A stretch of 44,778 bases of DNA from Mesorhizobium sp. M7A.F.Ca.US.006.01.1.1 (GTDB lineage: Bacteria; Pseudomonadota; Alphaproteobacteria; Rhizobiales; Rhizobiaceae), in assembly GCF_003997935.1 (NCBI RefSeq), contig NZ_RZQL01000020.1, positions 1-44,778 of the forward strand. Direction: 5' to 3'. Both the position numbers and the translations under genes were made by a program. The stretch's first letter is position 1; every line of letters starts with the position of its first letter. The notes under the pieces are model-generated. The model was not told the origin of the DNA and searched no databases. It worked only from the letters and a program-made list of their open reading frames with translations. Positions 9,391-15,999 of this stretch are shown in pieces.

Positions 9391-9891
9391 ATGGTGGTGA
9401 GACAATTGGACAGGGCAGCAAGAGCGATCGAGCAATGGAAGCGGGAGCGGCCCGATCTGGATGTCTCGCCGATGGGTGTGCTCGGGCGGCTGAACGAGGC
9501 CTCCTCGCTGATCGCCCGCGAGCGCCTGGCGCCGTTGTTTGCCCGTTATGGATTGCAGTCCGGGGAATTCGACGTGCTGGCAACGCTGCGCCGTTCAGGC
9601 TCTCCCTACGCGCTGACGCCGACCGCCCTCTATGAAGCGACGATGGTGACGTCAGGCGCCATGACCAACAGGCTCGACCGGCTCGAGACGTCCGGATTGA
9701 TCCTGCGCGGGCCGCATCCCAACGATAGGCGCGGCATTGTCGTGAGGCTGACCGAGAAGGGCCTGGCCTTGATCGATGAAGCCGTTACCGCCCACGTGGC
9801 CAACGAACATGAGGTTCTCTCGGGCCTGACGCCGGCGGAACAGGAGACGCTCTCTCGGCTGCTTGAGAAATTGATCGGGAGTGTGGGCTAG
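9391..9891 (+). CDS. MarR family transcriptional regulator
   Basis: A 166-aa winged helix-turn-helix repressor of the MarR family. The DNA-binding region reads LTPTALYEATMVTSGAMTNRLDRLE (recognition helix), then the wing RGPHPNDRRGIVVRLTEKG, whose D-R-R-G segment is the family hallmark. Dimerisation helices flank it. I chose the ATG at 9391 (MVVRQLDRAARA), because the in-frame TTG at 9334 would place the start across the operator region. It is divergent from the EamA exporter, which it probably controls in response to the exported compound. Its stop codon lies within the first bases of a dispersed repeat. Confidence 0.92.
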   Translation: MVVRQLDRAARAIEQWKRERPDLDVSPMGVLGRLNEASSLIARERLAPLFARYGLQSGEFDVLATLRRSGSPYALTPTALYEATMVTSGAMTNRLDRLETSGLILRGPHPNDRRGIVVRLTEKGLALIDEAVTAHVANEHEVLSGLTPAEQETLSRLLEKLIGSVG

Positions 9892-10016
9892 AGCAATTCC
9901 AAGAAAAGTGTGAAACGGTTTTCCCAGGAAAAACGCATAGCGTTTTCCTTGGGAATAGCGTCAAAACAAAGAGTTAGAGCAGCTCGCCGTTTCCGTGAAA
10001 CGGTGAAATGCTCTAG
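9888..10016. repeat. Dispersed rhizobial palindromic repeat, about 129 bp
   Basis: The segment is bounded by CTAGAGC at 9888-9894 and its complement GCTCTAG at 10010-10016. Inside are GAGCAATTCCAAGAAAAGTG, a hairpin around ACGCATAGCGT, the string GTCAAAACAAAGAGTTAGAGC and a hairpin CCGTTTCCGTGAAACGG. The pattern matches a short non-coding repeat I know as common between genes in Mesorhizobium and relatives. Its left end supplies the stop codon of the MarR gene, and its right end abuts the stop of the HExxH gene. It probably moved as a non-autonomous element; that is inference. Confidence 0.65.
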
Positions 10017-10020
10017 CCGG

Positions 10021-10683
10021 TCAATTCATAGGCTGCCGCGAGAACCGGCGCCGGTGTTTCCAGCGCTGGTATGATACGGTGAGGTGAACAAGCCGGGCCG
10101 GCATGTTGAGGTAGAGCAGAGCATCTCGCAAACCACTGAGATTTCGCTCACTCATCGCCTTGTCGGAAAAGTCCGGCATAGCCTCAAGTGTCGCTTCAGC
10201 TTGCTGGCTCCGACCCTTTCCTGTCGGCAATCTGGCCGCAAAGGCTATTTCTCGACGCAGACAGACCTGCTCGACGCGATCCCGCAACGCCTCTTCGTAG
10301 CCGATGCCGCATCGCATAAGCCGCGCATGGGTGGCCTCATGGACGATAATCGAAGCGACCAATTCCGGCGTCGTCTCTTCGCTGATGATATGGCGCTCGT
10401 CCAATTCGCACGCCTTGGAGGAGTTTGCCCATTGCGCGACGGAAGCAGGAAGGGTTGTGACGAATACCTGTCTTACGTCCCCAAGCAGCCGTCTGTAGCG
10501 CACTGGATCAAAATCACGAATAAGCTGAAGTGCCTCGACGATCTTGTCGGTGCCCTTGTCGCTGATGATGAGCAATCCGTCGATCGTTCGGGTACCGCTA
10601 AGCTTCACGGCGGCCCAGCGGGCCAATCGGCCAACGACGGCTCTTATGCTGCGTCGCGGCTCAATCGCTTCTGGGTCGCGCAA
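10021..10683 (-). CDS. Uncharacterised HExxH-motif protein, metallopeptidase-like
   Basis: A 220-aa protein I cannot assign to a named family. Residues 113-119 read IVHEATH, a full HExxH zinc-metallopeptidase motif on a hydrophobic helix, followed by GYEEALRDRVEQVCLRREIAFA, where a downstream glutamate could be the third ligand. An N-terminal segment GTRTIDGLLIISDKGTDKIVEALQLIRDFDP precedes it. There is no signal peptide or clear membrane helix, so it is probably cytoplasmic. The start is uncertain: TTG at 10683 has GAGGGAG just upstream, GTG at 10608 is an alternative, and the frame is open further upstream within DUF1178. It follows DUF1178 after 14 bases and ends beside a dispersed repeat. 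By eye its G+C is lower than that of its neighbours, suggesting acquisition. Confidence 0.6.
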   Translation of the reverse strand: MRDPEAIEPRRSIRAVVGRLARWAAVKLSGTRTIDGLLIISDKGTDKIVEALQLIRDFDPVRYRRLLGDVRQVFVTTLPASVAQWANSSKACELDERHIISEETTPELVASIIVHEATHARLMRCGIGYEEALRDRVEQVCLRREIAFAARLPTGKGRSQQAEATLEAMPDFSDKAMSERNLSGLRDALLYLNMPARLVHLTVSYQRWKHRRRFSRQPMN

Positions 10684-10697
10684 AGCTCCCTCGGAAC

Positions 10698-11123
10698 TCA
10701 GTTGCGGTCGTCCGGGAACACCGGAATCGGCATGAACTCGACGCCGTCCTCGGCCAGGCTCTTGGCTTCTTCCAGCGTCGCCTCGCCATAGATGCCGCGC
10801 GGGTCGCTCTCGCCGAAATGGATCTTTCGCGCTTCCTCGGCGAACTTGTCGCCGACATAATCGGCATTCTCGCGCACCTTCTCGGCCATCGCCTTGAGCT
10901 GCGCCAGCGCCTGCTTCTGCGCCTCGCCCATGGCCAGCGCTATGGTTTCCTGCTTGCGCGCCGTGGAGACGGCCGGCGCCATCAGCGCTTTCTGCACCTT
11001 GTGCGAACCGCAGGTGGGGCAATCGACGAAGCCGCGCTTCTTCTGGGTGTCGAAGTCGTCGTTGCTGCGGAACCAGCCTTCGAATTCGTGCTCGTGCTCG
11101 CAGATCAGGGCAAAACGGATCAA
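10698..11123 (-). CDS. DUF1178 family protein
   Basis: A 141-aa protein of the DUF1178 family, function unknown. The N-terminus MIRFALICEHEHEFEGWFRS and the pair CPTCGS form a likely zinc ribbon-like head. The middle is a charged helix (AQKQALAQLKAMAEKVREN-like). The C-terminal DPRGIYGEATLEEAKSLAEDGVEFMPIP is typical of the family. It starts inside the stop of the nitrilase-family gene (ATGA overlap of 4 bases), so the two are translationally coupled. This grouping with a nitrilase-family enzyme and glutaredoxin recurs in alphaproteobacteria and hints at a shared redox or repair role. Confidence 0.9.
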   Translation of the reverse strand: MIRFALICEHEHEFEGWFRSNDDFDTQKKRGFVDCPTCGSHKVQKALMAPAVSTARKQETIALAMGEAQKQALAQLKAMAEKVRENADYVGDKFAEEARKIHFGESDPRGIYGEATLEEAKSLAEDGVEFMPIPVFPDDRN

Positions 11124-11986
11124 GAGGCTGCACCCCTGAGCCGCGGCAACTCGCCCAAGCCGGCATTGACGGCGAAATCCCGCGCATTTTTGAGGTTGGG
11201 GATCTTCTTGCGCGCGGCAAGCGACTGCGCCGGGTCGATCTCGGCGACGATCACACCAGGCTCGTCATGTGCGGCTTCCGCAATGATACGGCCCCACGGA
11301 TCGACGATCAGCGAATGACCGTAGGTCTCGCGGCCATCCTCATGCAAGCCGCCCTGCGCGGCGGCGACGACATAGGCGCCGTTCTCGATGGCGCGGGCCC
11401 TGAGCAGCACGTGCCAGTGCGCCTCGCCCGTCTGGCGGGTGAAGGCAGCAGGTACGGAAAGCAGGTCGGCGCCGGCCAGTGCCTCGGCACGGAAGAGTTG
11501 CGGAAAGCGCAGATCGTAGCAAACGGCGAAGCCGAGCTTTGCACCCTCGATCTCGGTGACGACGGCCTCGGTGCCCGGTTCGTAAGCCGCAGATTCACGC
11601 CAGCTCTCGCCATTGTCGAGATCGACGTCGAACATGTGGATCTTGTCGTAGGTGGCGAGCGTGGCACCGTCCGGCCCGAACAGCAGCGCCCGGTTGGCGA
11701 GCTTGCCGTCGGCGCGCAGGATGGCGGTCGAGCCGATATGCAGGAAGATGCCGAGGTCCCTGGCCAGCCTGCGCGCGGTCGCGACGACGATGTCCTTGTC
11801 TTCGGAGGTGAATGATGCGGCGCGCGCTTCCTTGTCGCGGATCAGCGCCCCGGTCATTTCCGGCGTCTGGATATAGGTCGCGCCCTGACTCGCGGCTTCA
11901 CGCACCAGCCGTTCGAGATCGACGGCGTTGCGCTCGGGGCTCTCGCCTGAACGCATCTGGATCGCAGCGGCTTTGAAAACACCCAT
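11120..11986 (-). CDS. Carbon-nitrogen hydrolase (Nit1-type amidohydrolase)
   Basis: A nitrilase-superfamily enzyme of 288 aa. The Glu-Lys-Cys triad is visible: the glutamate in YIQTPEMTG, the lysine in YDKIHMFDVDL, and the cysteine in GFAVCYDLRFPQLFR. The YDKIHMFDVD and CYDLRFPxLFR signatures are those of the Nit1 group, whose members remove deaminated glutathione; that substrate is an inference from the family. I chose the ATG at 11986, 6 bases after a GAGGGA ribosome-binding site, over the ATG at 11992. It sits 10 bases after grxC and overlaps DUF1178 by 4 bases. A glutaredoxin neighbour fits a glutathione-related job. Confidence 0.92.
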   Translation of the reverse strand: MGVFKAAAIQMRSGESPERNAVDLERLVREAASQGATYIQTPEMTGALIRDKEARAASFTSEDKDIVVATARRLARDLGIFLHIGSTAILRADGKLANRALLFGPDGATLATYDKIHMFDVDLDNGESWRESAAYEPGTEAVVTEIEGAKLGFAVCYDLRFPQLFRAEALAGADLLSVPAAFTRQTGEAHWHVLLRARAIENGAYVVAAAQGGLHEDGRETYGHSLIVDPWGRIIAEAAHDEPGVIVAEIDPAQSLAARKKIPNLKNARDFAVNAGLGELPRLRGAAS

Positions 11987-11996
11987 CGTCATTCCC

Positions 11997-12266
11997 TCAA
12001 TTCGTCGCGCCGTTGGCGAGCAGTTTGTCCAGCCGGCCTTCGGCCTCCAGCTCGTGGAGGTCGTCACAGCCGCCGACATGCGTATCGCCGATGAAAATCT
12101 GCGGAAAGGTCGTGCGGCCATGCGCCCGGGAGATCATCTCCTGGCGCAGTTCCGGCGAGAAGGAGGCATCGTGCTCGGTAAAGGCTATGCCCTTGCGCTC
12201 GAGCAGCCGCTTGGCTGCCGTGCAATAGCCGCACATCATGCGGGTGTAGATCGTGACATCGGCCAT
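11997..12266 (-). CDS. grxC: Glutaredoxin 3
   Basis: An 89-aa dithiol glutaredoxin that reduces disulfides and glutathione mixed disulfides with electrons from glutathione. The active site is CGYC (in YTRMMCGYCTAAKRLL) rather than the enterobacterial CPYC. The cis-proline loop TTFPQIFIG and the glutathione-contacting GGCDDLHEL follow. Length is normal for class I glutaredoxins. The start ATG is at 12266. It lies 27 bases downstream of comF and 10 bases upstream of the nitrilase-family gene, so comF-grxC-nit-DUF1178 probably form one operon. Confidence 0.96.
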   Translation of the reverse strand: MADVTIYTRMMCGYCTAAKRLLERKGIAFTEHDASFSPELRQEMISRAHGRTTFPQIFIGDTHVGGCDDLHELEAEGRLDKLLANGATN

Positions 12267-12293
12267 GACGAATTTCCGCTGTTCGTTGCCGAC

Positions 12294-13094
12294 TTATATA
12301 GTCGCGGACTCGTCCGCCCGGAAGTCCCCCGGCAACACACGGGCAAAGGTCAGCACGTCGACGGCGGCCGCACCTCCCCTTTTCAGCGCCTTCGTGGCGG
12401 AACGCACCGTGGCGCCGGTGGTGTAGACATCGTCGATCAAAAGCACCCTGCGGCCGGCGATCTCGATTTCCGCCTCGGCTGGTACCCGAAAGGCGGCCCG
12501 CACATTTTCCTCGCGCTCGCTGCGCTCCAGCCCGACCTGCTGGCGGGTGAGCTTCACGCGCTGCACCGCCGAGGGGGCAAAGGGCAGTTCGCTGAGCGCC
12601 GAGACCGCCCTTGCCAGTTCCGCCGATTGGTTGAAGCGCCGCCTGAAAAAGCGCCGCCAGTGCAGCGGCACCGGCACCACCACATCCGCCTCGGCGATGA
12701 GATCGGCACCCGCACGCACCATCCAGCGCGCCATCCAAGGTGCCAGATCGGTGCGATCCTGGTATTTCAACCCTTGCACCATTTGGCGGGCAACGCCGGA
12801 ATAGGCGACCGCCGCCCGCGCCCGCTCGAAAGGCGGCGGATCGGCAATCGCCTCGGCCGACAGAAAGCCTTCGCCCATATGGTGGGTGAAAGGCGTACCC
12901 ATGACGGGACACCATGGCCGCTCCAGCAGCCTGAGCTTCGGCCAGCAGGCGCCGCACAGCACGCCCGGCTGCGAGACATGCCGGCGGCAACCGGCGCAGA
13001 CCGGCGGGAACAGCATACGCGCCGGCCAGCCGACAACCGACCGGGCGAGGTTCGTGATCCCGATGGGCTTGATCTTGGGCATCGGATCGGTCAC
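12294..13094 (-). CDS. comF: ComF family protein (phosphoribosyltransferase fold)
   Basis: A 266-aa ComF-family protein. An N-terminal four-cysteine zinc-binding element (CAGCRR ... CGACW) precedes a type I phosphoribosyltransferase domain with the PRPP-loop motif VLLIDDVYTTGATVRSATKAL and the segment RRRFNQSAELARAVS. In naturally competent bacteria ComF helps DNA uptake and assimilation; in rhizobia its role is undefined. I favour the GTG start at 13094, which has AGGAG 7-8 bases upstream; in-frame alternatives are GTG at 13115 and ATG at 13082. It heads the minus-strand group and is divergent from the methyltransferase-like gene. Confidence 0.9.
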   Translation of the reverse strand: MTDPMPKIKPIGITNLARSVVGWPARMLFPPVCAGCRRHVSQPGVLCGACWPKLRLLERPWCPVMGTPFTHHMGEGFLSAEAIADPPPFERARAAVAYSGVARQMVQGLKYQDRTDLAPWMARWMVRAGADLIAEADVVVPVPLHWRRFFRRRFNQSAELARAVSALSELPFAPSAVQRVKLTRQQVGLERSEREENVRAAFRVPAEAEIEIAGRRVLLIDDVYTTGATVRSATKALKRGGAAAVDVLTFARVLPGDFRADESATI

Positions 13095-13171
13095 GTGGTT
13101 GCTCCTGCGCACCACTATATCAACGATCTTGGAGCGTGGACAAACAAAGGATCTGCCCGTTGCAGCCGATA

Positions 13172-14035
13172 ATGGATACCTCTCTGTGGCTGGCGCACAA
13201 GCGGCGCGCGCTTGCCCATCCCGTCGACGGCGCGGACTTCCTGATGCGCCGCACGGCCGAGGACCTCGCCGACCGGCTGGGCGCCGTCGAGCGCAGGTTC
13301 GTCAAGGCGGCCGCGCTGTTTTGCCAGACGCCGGCGGCAGCCGAAACGCTCGCCGAAAGCGGCAAGGTCGCCGACATTGTCCGCGTCGAGACGGATACGG
13401 TTTTCCTGAGTGGTGGCGATCTCGGCTTGATCGCACCGCTCGAAACCGTGCCGTTCGAAGCGGAAAGCCTCGATCTGGCGGTGTCGCTTTTGTCGCTGCA
13501 GGCCATGAACGACATTCCCGGCATGCTGATCCAGATCCGCCGTGCGTTGCGGCCGGATGGGCTTTTCCTCGGCGCCTTTGCCGGCGCCGGTACGCTTTTC
13601 GAGTTGCGCGAAAGCCTGCTTGCGGCCGAGACCGAGCTTTACGGCGGCGCCAGCCCGCGTGTCGCCCCGTTCACCGACGTCCGCGATGCCGGTGCGCTGC
13701 TGCAGCGCGCCGGTCTCGCTCTGCCGGTCGCCGACGTCGAGACGGTGACGGTGCGCTATGCCAGCCTGTTCAACCTGATGGCGGATTTGCGGGCCATGGG
13801 CGAAACCAATGCGCTCACCGATCGCAGCCGGCGGCCGGGCTCGCGCAAGCTGTTTGCCCGTGCGGCGGAAATCTACGCCGAGCGGTTTTCCGACCCCGAC
13901 GGCCGCGTCAGGGCAAGTTTCTCGATTGTCTGGATGTCCGGCTGGGCGCCCGACGCTTCGCAGCAAAAACCGCTGAAGCCAGGGTCGGCCAAGATCTCGC
14001 TGAAGGCAATCCTGGAGGCGCCCGGCGGGCAATGA
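13172..14035 (+). CDS. Methyltransferase domain protein (BioC/NDUFAF5-like)
   Basis: A 287-aa protein with a class I SAM-methyltransferase-like fold, of the type annotated as SAM-dependent methyltransferase beside comF in Rhizobiales. It shows FDTSL-like MDTSLWLAHKRRA at the N-terminus. The central part has DLAVSLLSLQAMNDIPGMLI and the post-core RRALRPDGLFLGAFAGAGTLFELR, resembling BioC and NDUFAF5. The glycine-rich SAM motif I expected near residues 55-65 is not recognisable there (ESGKVADIVRVETD), so methyltransferase activity is uncertain. The ATG at 13172 is preferred; a GTG at 13136 is in frame. It is divergent from comF. Confidence 0.8.
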   Translation: MDTSLWLAHKRRALAHPVDGADFLMRRTAEDLADRLGAVERRFVKAAALFCQTPAAAETLAESGKVADIVRVETDTVFLSGGDLGLIAPLETVPFEAESLDLAVSLLSLQAMNDIPGMLIQIRRALRPDGLFLGAFAGAGTLFELRESLLAAETELYGGASPRVAPFTDVRDAGALLQRAGLALPVADVETVTVRYASLFNLMADLRAMGETNALTDRSRRPGSRKLFARAAEIYAERFSDPDGRVRASFSIVWMSGWAPDASQQKPLKPGSAKISLKAILEAPGGQ

Positions 14036-14062
14036 TCCTGCCCGCAGGCGCGGAAAGTTGGA

Positions 14063-14248
14063 TCAGTTTGTGGGTGCGAAAGCGTTCGCAAGCTTGCTGT
14101 TGTTGTCGCTGAACAGCCAGATGATCCCGTCGCGGACCTCACCGATGCCGCCGACGATGGCCAGCGACAGCACAGCGATGATCACGCCATATTCGACGGC
14201 CGTGGCGCCGGTCTCGTCGTTCAGAAAACCCAGCAGCTCTGCTTTCAT
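14063..14248 (-). CDS. Flp/Fap-type pilin
   Basis: A 61-aa type IVb pilin. The sequence DETGATAVEYGVIIAVLSLA carries the Flp signature: the prepilin peptidase site after Gly, then Ala-Thr-Ala, with Glu at mature position 5 and Tyr at 6, then a hydrophobic helix. Residue numbering follows family convention. Flp pilins are assembled by Cpa/Tad machinery into adhesive fibres. No cpa/tad genes are in the window, so this is an isolated or satellite pilin. It is convergent with the methyltransferase-like gene. Four TTAA half-sites lie upstream (see separate entry). Confidence 0.93.
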   Translation of the reverse strand: MKAELLGFLNDETGATAVEYGVIIAVLSLAIVGGIGEVRDGIIWLFSDNNSKLANAFAPTN

Positions 14249-14287
14249 GGCCTCAACCCCTCTGTCCGGGACCTTACAGCCGACCTG

Positions 14288-14354
14288 TTAAGAAAGGTTA
14301 ACGGCAAAGGCTTAACAGGCGGTGAAACCGCCGCCTTTGCGAAATCTCTTAACC
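14288..14354 (-). promoter_or_regulatory. Cluster of TTAA half-sites upstream of the Flp pilin
   Basis: Four TTAA-type boxes occur in 67 bases: TTAA at 14288-14291, TTAAC at 14298-14302, TTAAC at 14312-14316 and TTAACC at 14349-14354. The cell-cycle regulator CtrA binds TTAA-N7-TTAA and TTAACC half-sites, and Flp pilin genes are CtrA targets in Caulobacter. The best pair here has N6 rather than N7, so this is suggestive only. A GGCGGT/ACCGCC hairpin lies between the sites. Confidence 0.35.
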
Positions 14355-14357
14355 ATG

Positions 14358-14672
14358 TCAGCAGTCGCCGCTGCTCCTGCCATTGGACCTGATGATGCAG
14401 ACCGAGCTCGGCTGTGGCTGCAGCACGCTGCGGCGCAGCGTGTAGGTTTCGCGATGACCGATCGAGCCTGTGGCCGCCATGTCAAGCCCGCCGAAACCAT
14501 CACGGGCCGACAGCGAGCGTGTCTGGCTGTCGAGGAAGGGGGTTGCGATCAGCGCCAGCGCCACCGCGGCCGAACCGAACAGAAGCGTGATGCGCAATAT
14601 GCCCATGCCCGCATCGGCGGCGCGAAACCCCCGCTCGGGCCGGATCGAGTCCCAATCCCTGTCTAGGCTCAT
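14358..14672 (-). CDS. Conserved small membrane protein of unknown function
   Basis: A 104-aa protein I do not recognise as a named family, though it looks like a conserved Rhizobiales hypothetical. A charged N-terminus (MSLDRDWDSIRPERGFRAAD) is followed by one transmembrane helix (about 25-45, ILRITLLFGSAAVALALIA). A soluble tail of about 60 residues contains GFGGLDMAATGSIG and ends YTLRRSVLQPQPSSVCIIRSNGRSSGDC in two pieces. The topology suggests a periplasmic C-terminus with two cysteines that might form a disulfide. The start ATG at 14672 is preferred over 14690. It lies upstream of the Flp pilin on the same strand, 109 bases away; co-function is only a guess. Confidence 0.65.
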   Translation of the reverse strand: MSLDRDWDSIRPERGFRAADAGMGILRITLLFGSAAVALALIATPFLDSQTRSLSARDGFGGLDMAATGSIGHRETYTLRRSVLQPQPSSVCIIRSNGRSSGDC

Positions 14673-14801
14673 GCTATCGCTCCCCGGCAAATCGACGGCT
14701 CGGCCGCGAACGGCCCTGCTTCAATTTTTCACGACGAGATAAATCTTCCATTAATGCTGGCTGATACAACGCCTCGGCCAGGAACCGGCCGGACGGGAGC
14801 C

Positions 14802-15224
14802 TCAGAGAAGATCGATGAGGAACGGGATCAGCGGCGCATCGGCCGGCGGCATCGGATAGTCGCGCATCTGCTTCGGCCGCACCCATTTCAGCGCCTGCCC
14901 TTCCCTGGGCTGCGCGATACCGCGAAAGCGGCGGCAGATGAACAGCGGCATCAGCAGGTGGAAATCGTCGTAGGAATGACTGGCGAAAGTGAGCGGCGCC
15001 AGGCACGGGATGTCGGTTTCGATGCCGATTTCCTCATGCAGTTCGCGAATGATGCACTGTTCGGGCGTCTCGCCCGGCTCGACCTTGCCGCCGGGGAACT
15101 CCCACAGCCCGGCAAGTTGCTTGCCCTGAGGCCGCTGCGCCAAAAGCACCCGACCGTCGGCATCGACCAGCGCGCAGGCGGCGACCAGCAGCAGGCGCTT
15201 GCTGGCGGTCACGACCTCATTCAT
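14802..15224 (-). CDS. mutT: Nudix hydrolase, MutT-type 8-oxo-dGTP diphosphatase
   Basis: A 140-aa Nudix hydrolase. The Nudix box is complete: GGKVEPGETPEQ continuing to RELHEEIGIE fits G-x5-E-x7-REU-x-EE-x-GU. The N-terminal LLLVAACALVDADGRVLLAQRP and the core GKQLAGLWEFPGG are typical of MutT, which removes oxidised guanine nucleotides such as 8-oxo-dGTP and so prevents mutation. The specific substrate is inferred from these family features. The ATG at 15224 overlaps the end of the GNAT gene by 8 bases, so translation is coupled. It is the last gene of argJ-GNAT-mutT. Confidence 0.92.
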   Translation of the reverse strand: MNEVVTASKRLLLVAACALVDADGRVLLAQRPQGKQLAGLWEFPGGKVEPGETPEQCIIRELHEEIGIETDIPCLAPLTFASHSYDDFHLLMPLFICRRFRGIAQPREGQALKWVRPKQMRDYPMPPADAPLIPFLIDLL

Positions 15225-15999
15225 GACCCGGTGGCCGGCGGTAGTGGTAGCGATAGACTTCCTCGAAGCCGAGCGAATGGTAGAGCGCCAGTGCCGGCAC
15301 ATTGTTGGCCTCGACCTGCAGCCAGGCTTCCCGCGCGCCCCGCAGCCGTGCCCATTTCAGTGCCGACAGGATCAGGTTGCGGCCGTGACCCTTGTTGCGT
15401 GCCGATTTGTCGGTGGCGACCTCGAACAGGCCGGCGAGGTCGCCGTCGTGCACGCAGATCAGCGTCGCCAGCGCTTCGGCCCCATCTTCGAGCGCGAACA
15501 GCCCGGCTTCGGGCTGGATGGCGCCGATGATCTCCGACAGGCCGGGCCGCAGCGAAACGTCCGAACCGCTGACCTTGAGCGACGCGCCGATGAAGCGGCT
15601 GATGTCCTTGAGCGGGATCTGGTCCATGGCGGCGTCGAGTTGCGCATCTGCCAGCGGCAGCCGCATGACCAGGGACTCGTCGAACCGGCTCCAGCCCTCG
15701 CGGTCGAGATGGCCAGCGAGATCGGGACCCGACAACGGCGACATGCGGAACGTCAGCGGCCTGCCATAAGCATCGAAACGGCGGCTGGCCCGGCCGATAC
15801 GGTCGGCCATGTGCATGATATCGCCGGGATCGAGCGGATTGACCGAGTTCAGCCGCTTGGCCGGATGGCCGGCGGTCAGCCGCACCACCCAGGTGCCGTC
15901 ATAATGGACGGCGGCCGCCGGCCAGGCGCGAAAGCCGGCCGCCTCGTAGCGGCGTACGATCGCCAGCATGCTTGCCGGATGCCTGGAGCTCAAAACCAT
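15217..15999 (-). CDS. GNAT family N-acetyltransferase
   Basis: A 260-aa acetyltransferase. The C-terminal half carries the GNAT core: LICVHDGDLAGLFEVATDKSA as the central strands, then the acetyl-CoA loop RNKGHGRNLILSAL (RxxGxG/A-like), and the family ending WLQVEANNVPALALYHSLGFEEVYRYHY. The N-terminal half may be a second, degenerate GNAT repeat. The acceptor is unknown. Its start ATG shares one base with the argJ stop (TGATG), and its own 3' end overlaps mutT, so the three genes are made as one translationally coupled unit. Confidence 0.9.
   Translation of the reverse strand: MVLSSRHPASMLAIVRRYEAAGFRAWPAAAVHYDGTWVVRLTAGHPAKRLNSVNPLDPGDIMHMADRIGRASRRFDAYGRPLTFRMSPLSGPDLAGHLDREGWSRFDESLVMRLPLADAQLDAAMDQIPLKDISRFIGASLKVSGSDVSLRPGLSEIIGAIQPEAGLFALEDGAEALATLICVHDGDLAGLFEVATDKSARNKGHGRNLILSALKWARLRGAREAWLQVEANNVPALALYHSLGFEEVYRYHYRRPPGHE

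Noticed and set aside
8273..9583. A 436-codon minus-strand frame overlapping the EamA gene
   Set aside because: It reads the EamA gene out of frame and gives an Arg/Ala-rich string, while the EamA frame has clear membrane helices and the proper start.
10021..11220. A single 399-codon minus-strand frame covering the HExxH gene and the DUF1178 region
   Set aside because: Its first half is an out-of-frame reading of DUF1178 (strongly Arg/Gly-rich), while DUF1178 itself is well supported. Only the part after the DUF1178 stop resembles a real protein, so I kept 10021-10683.
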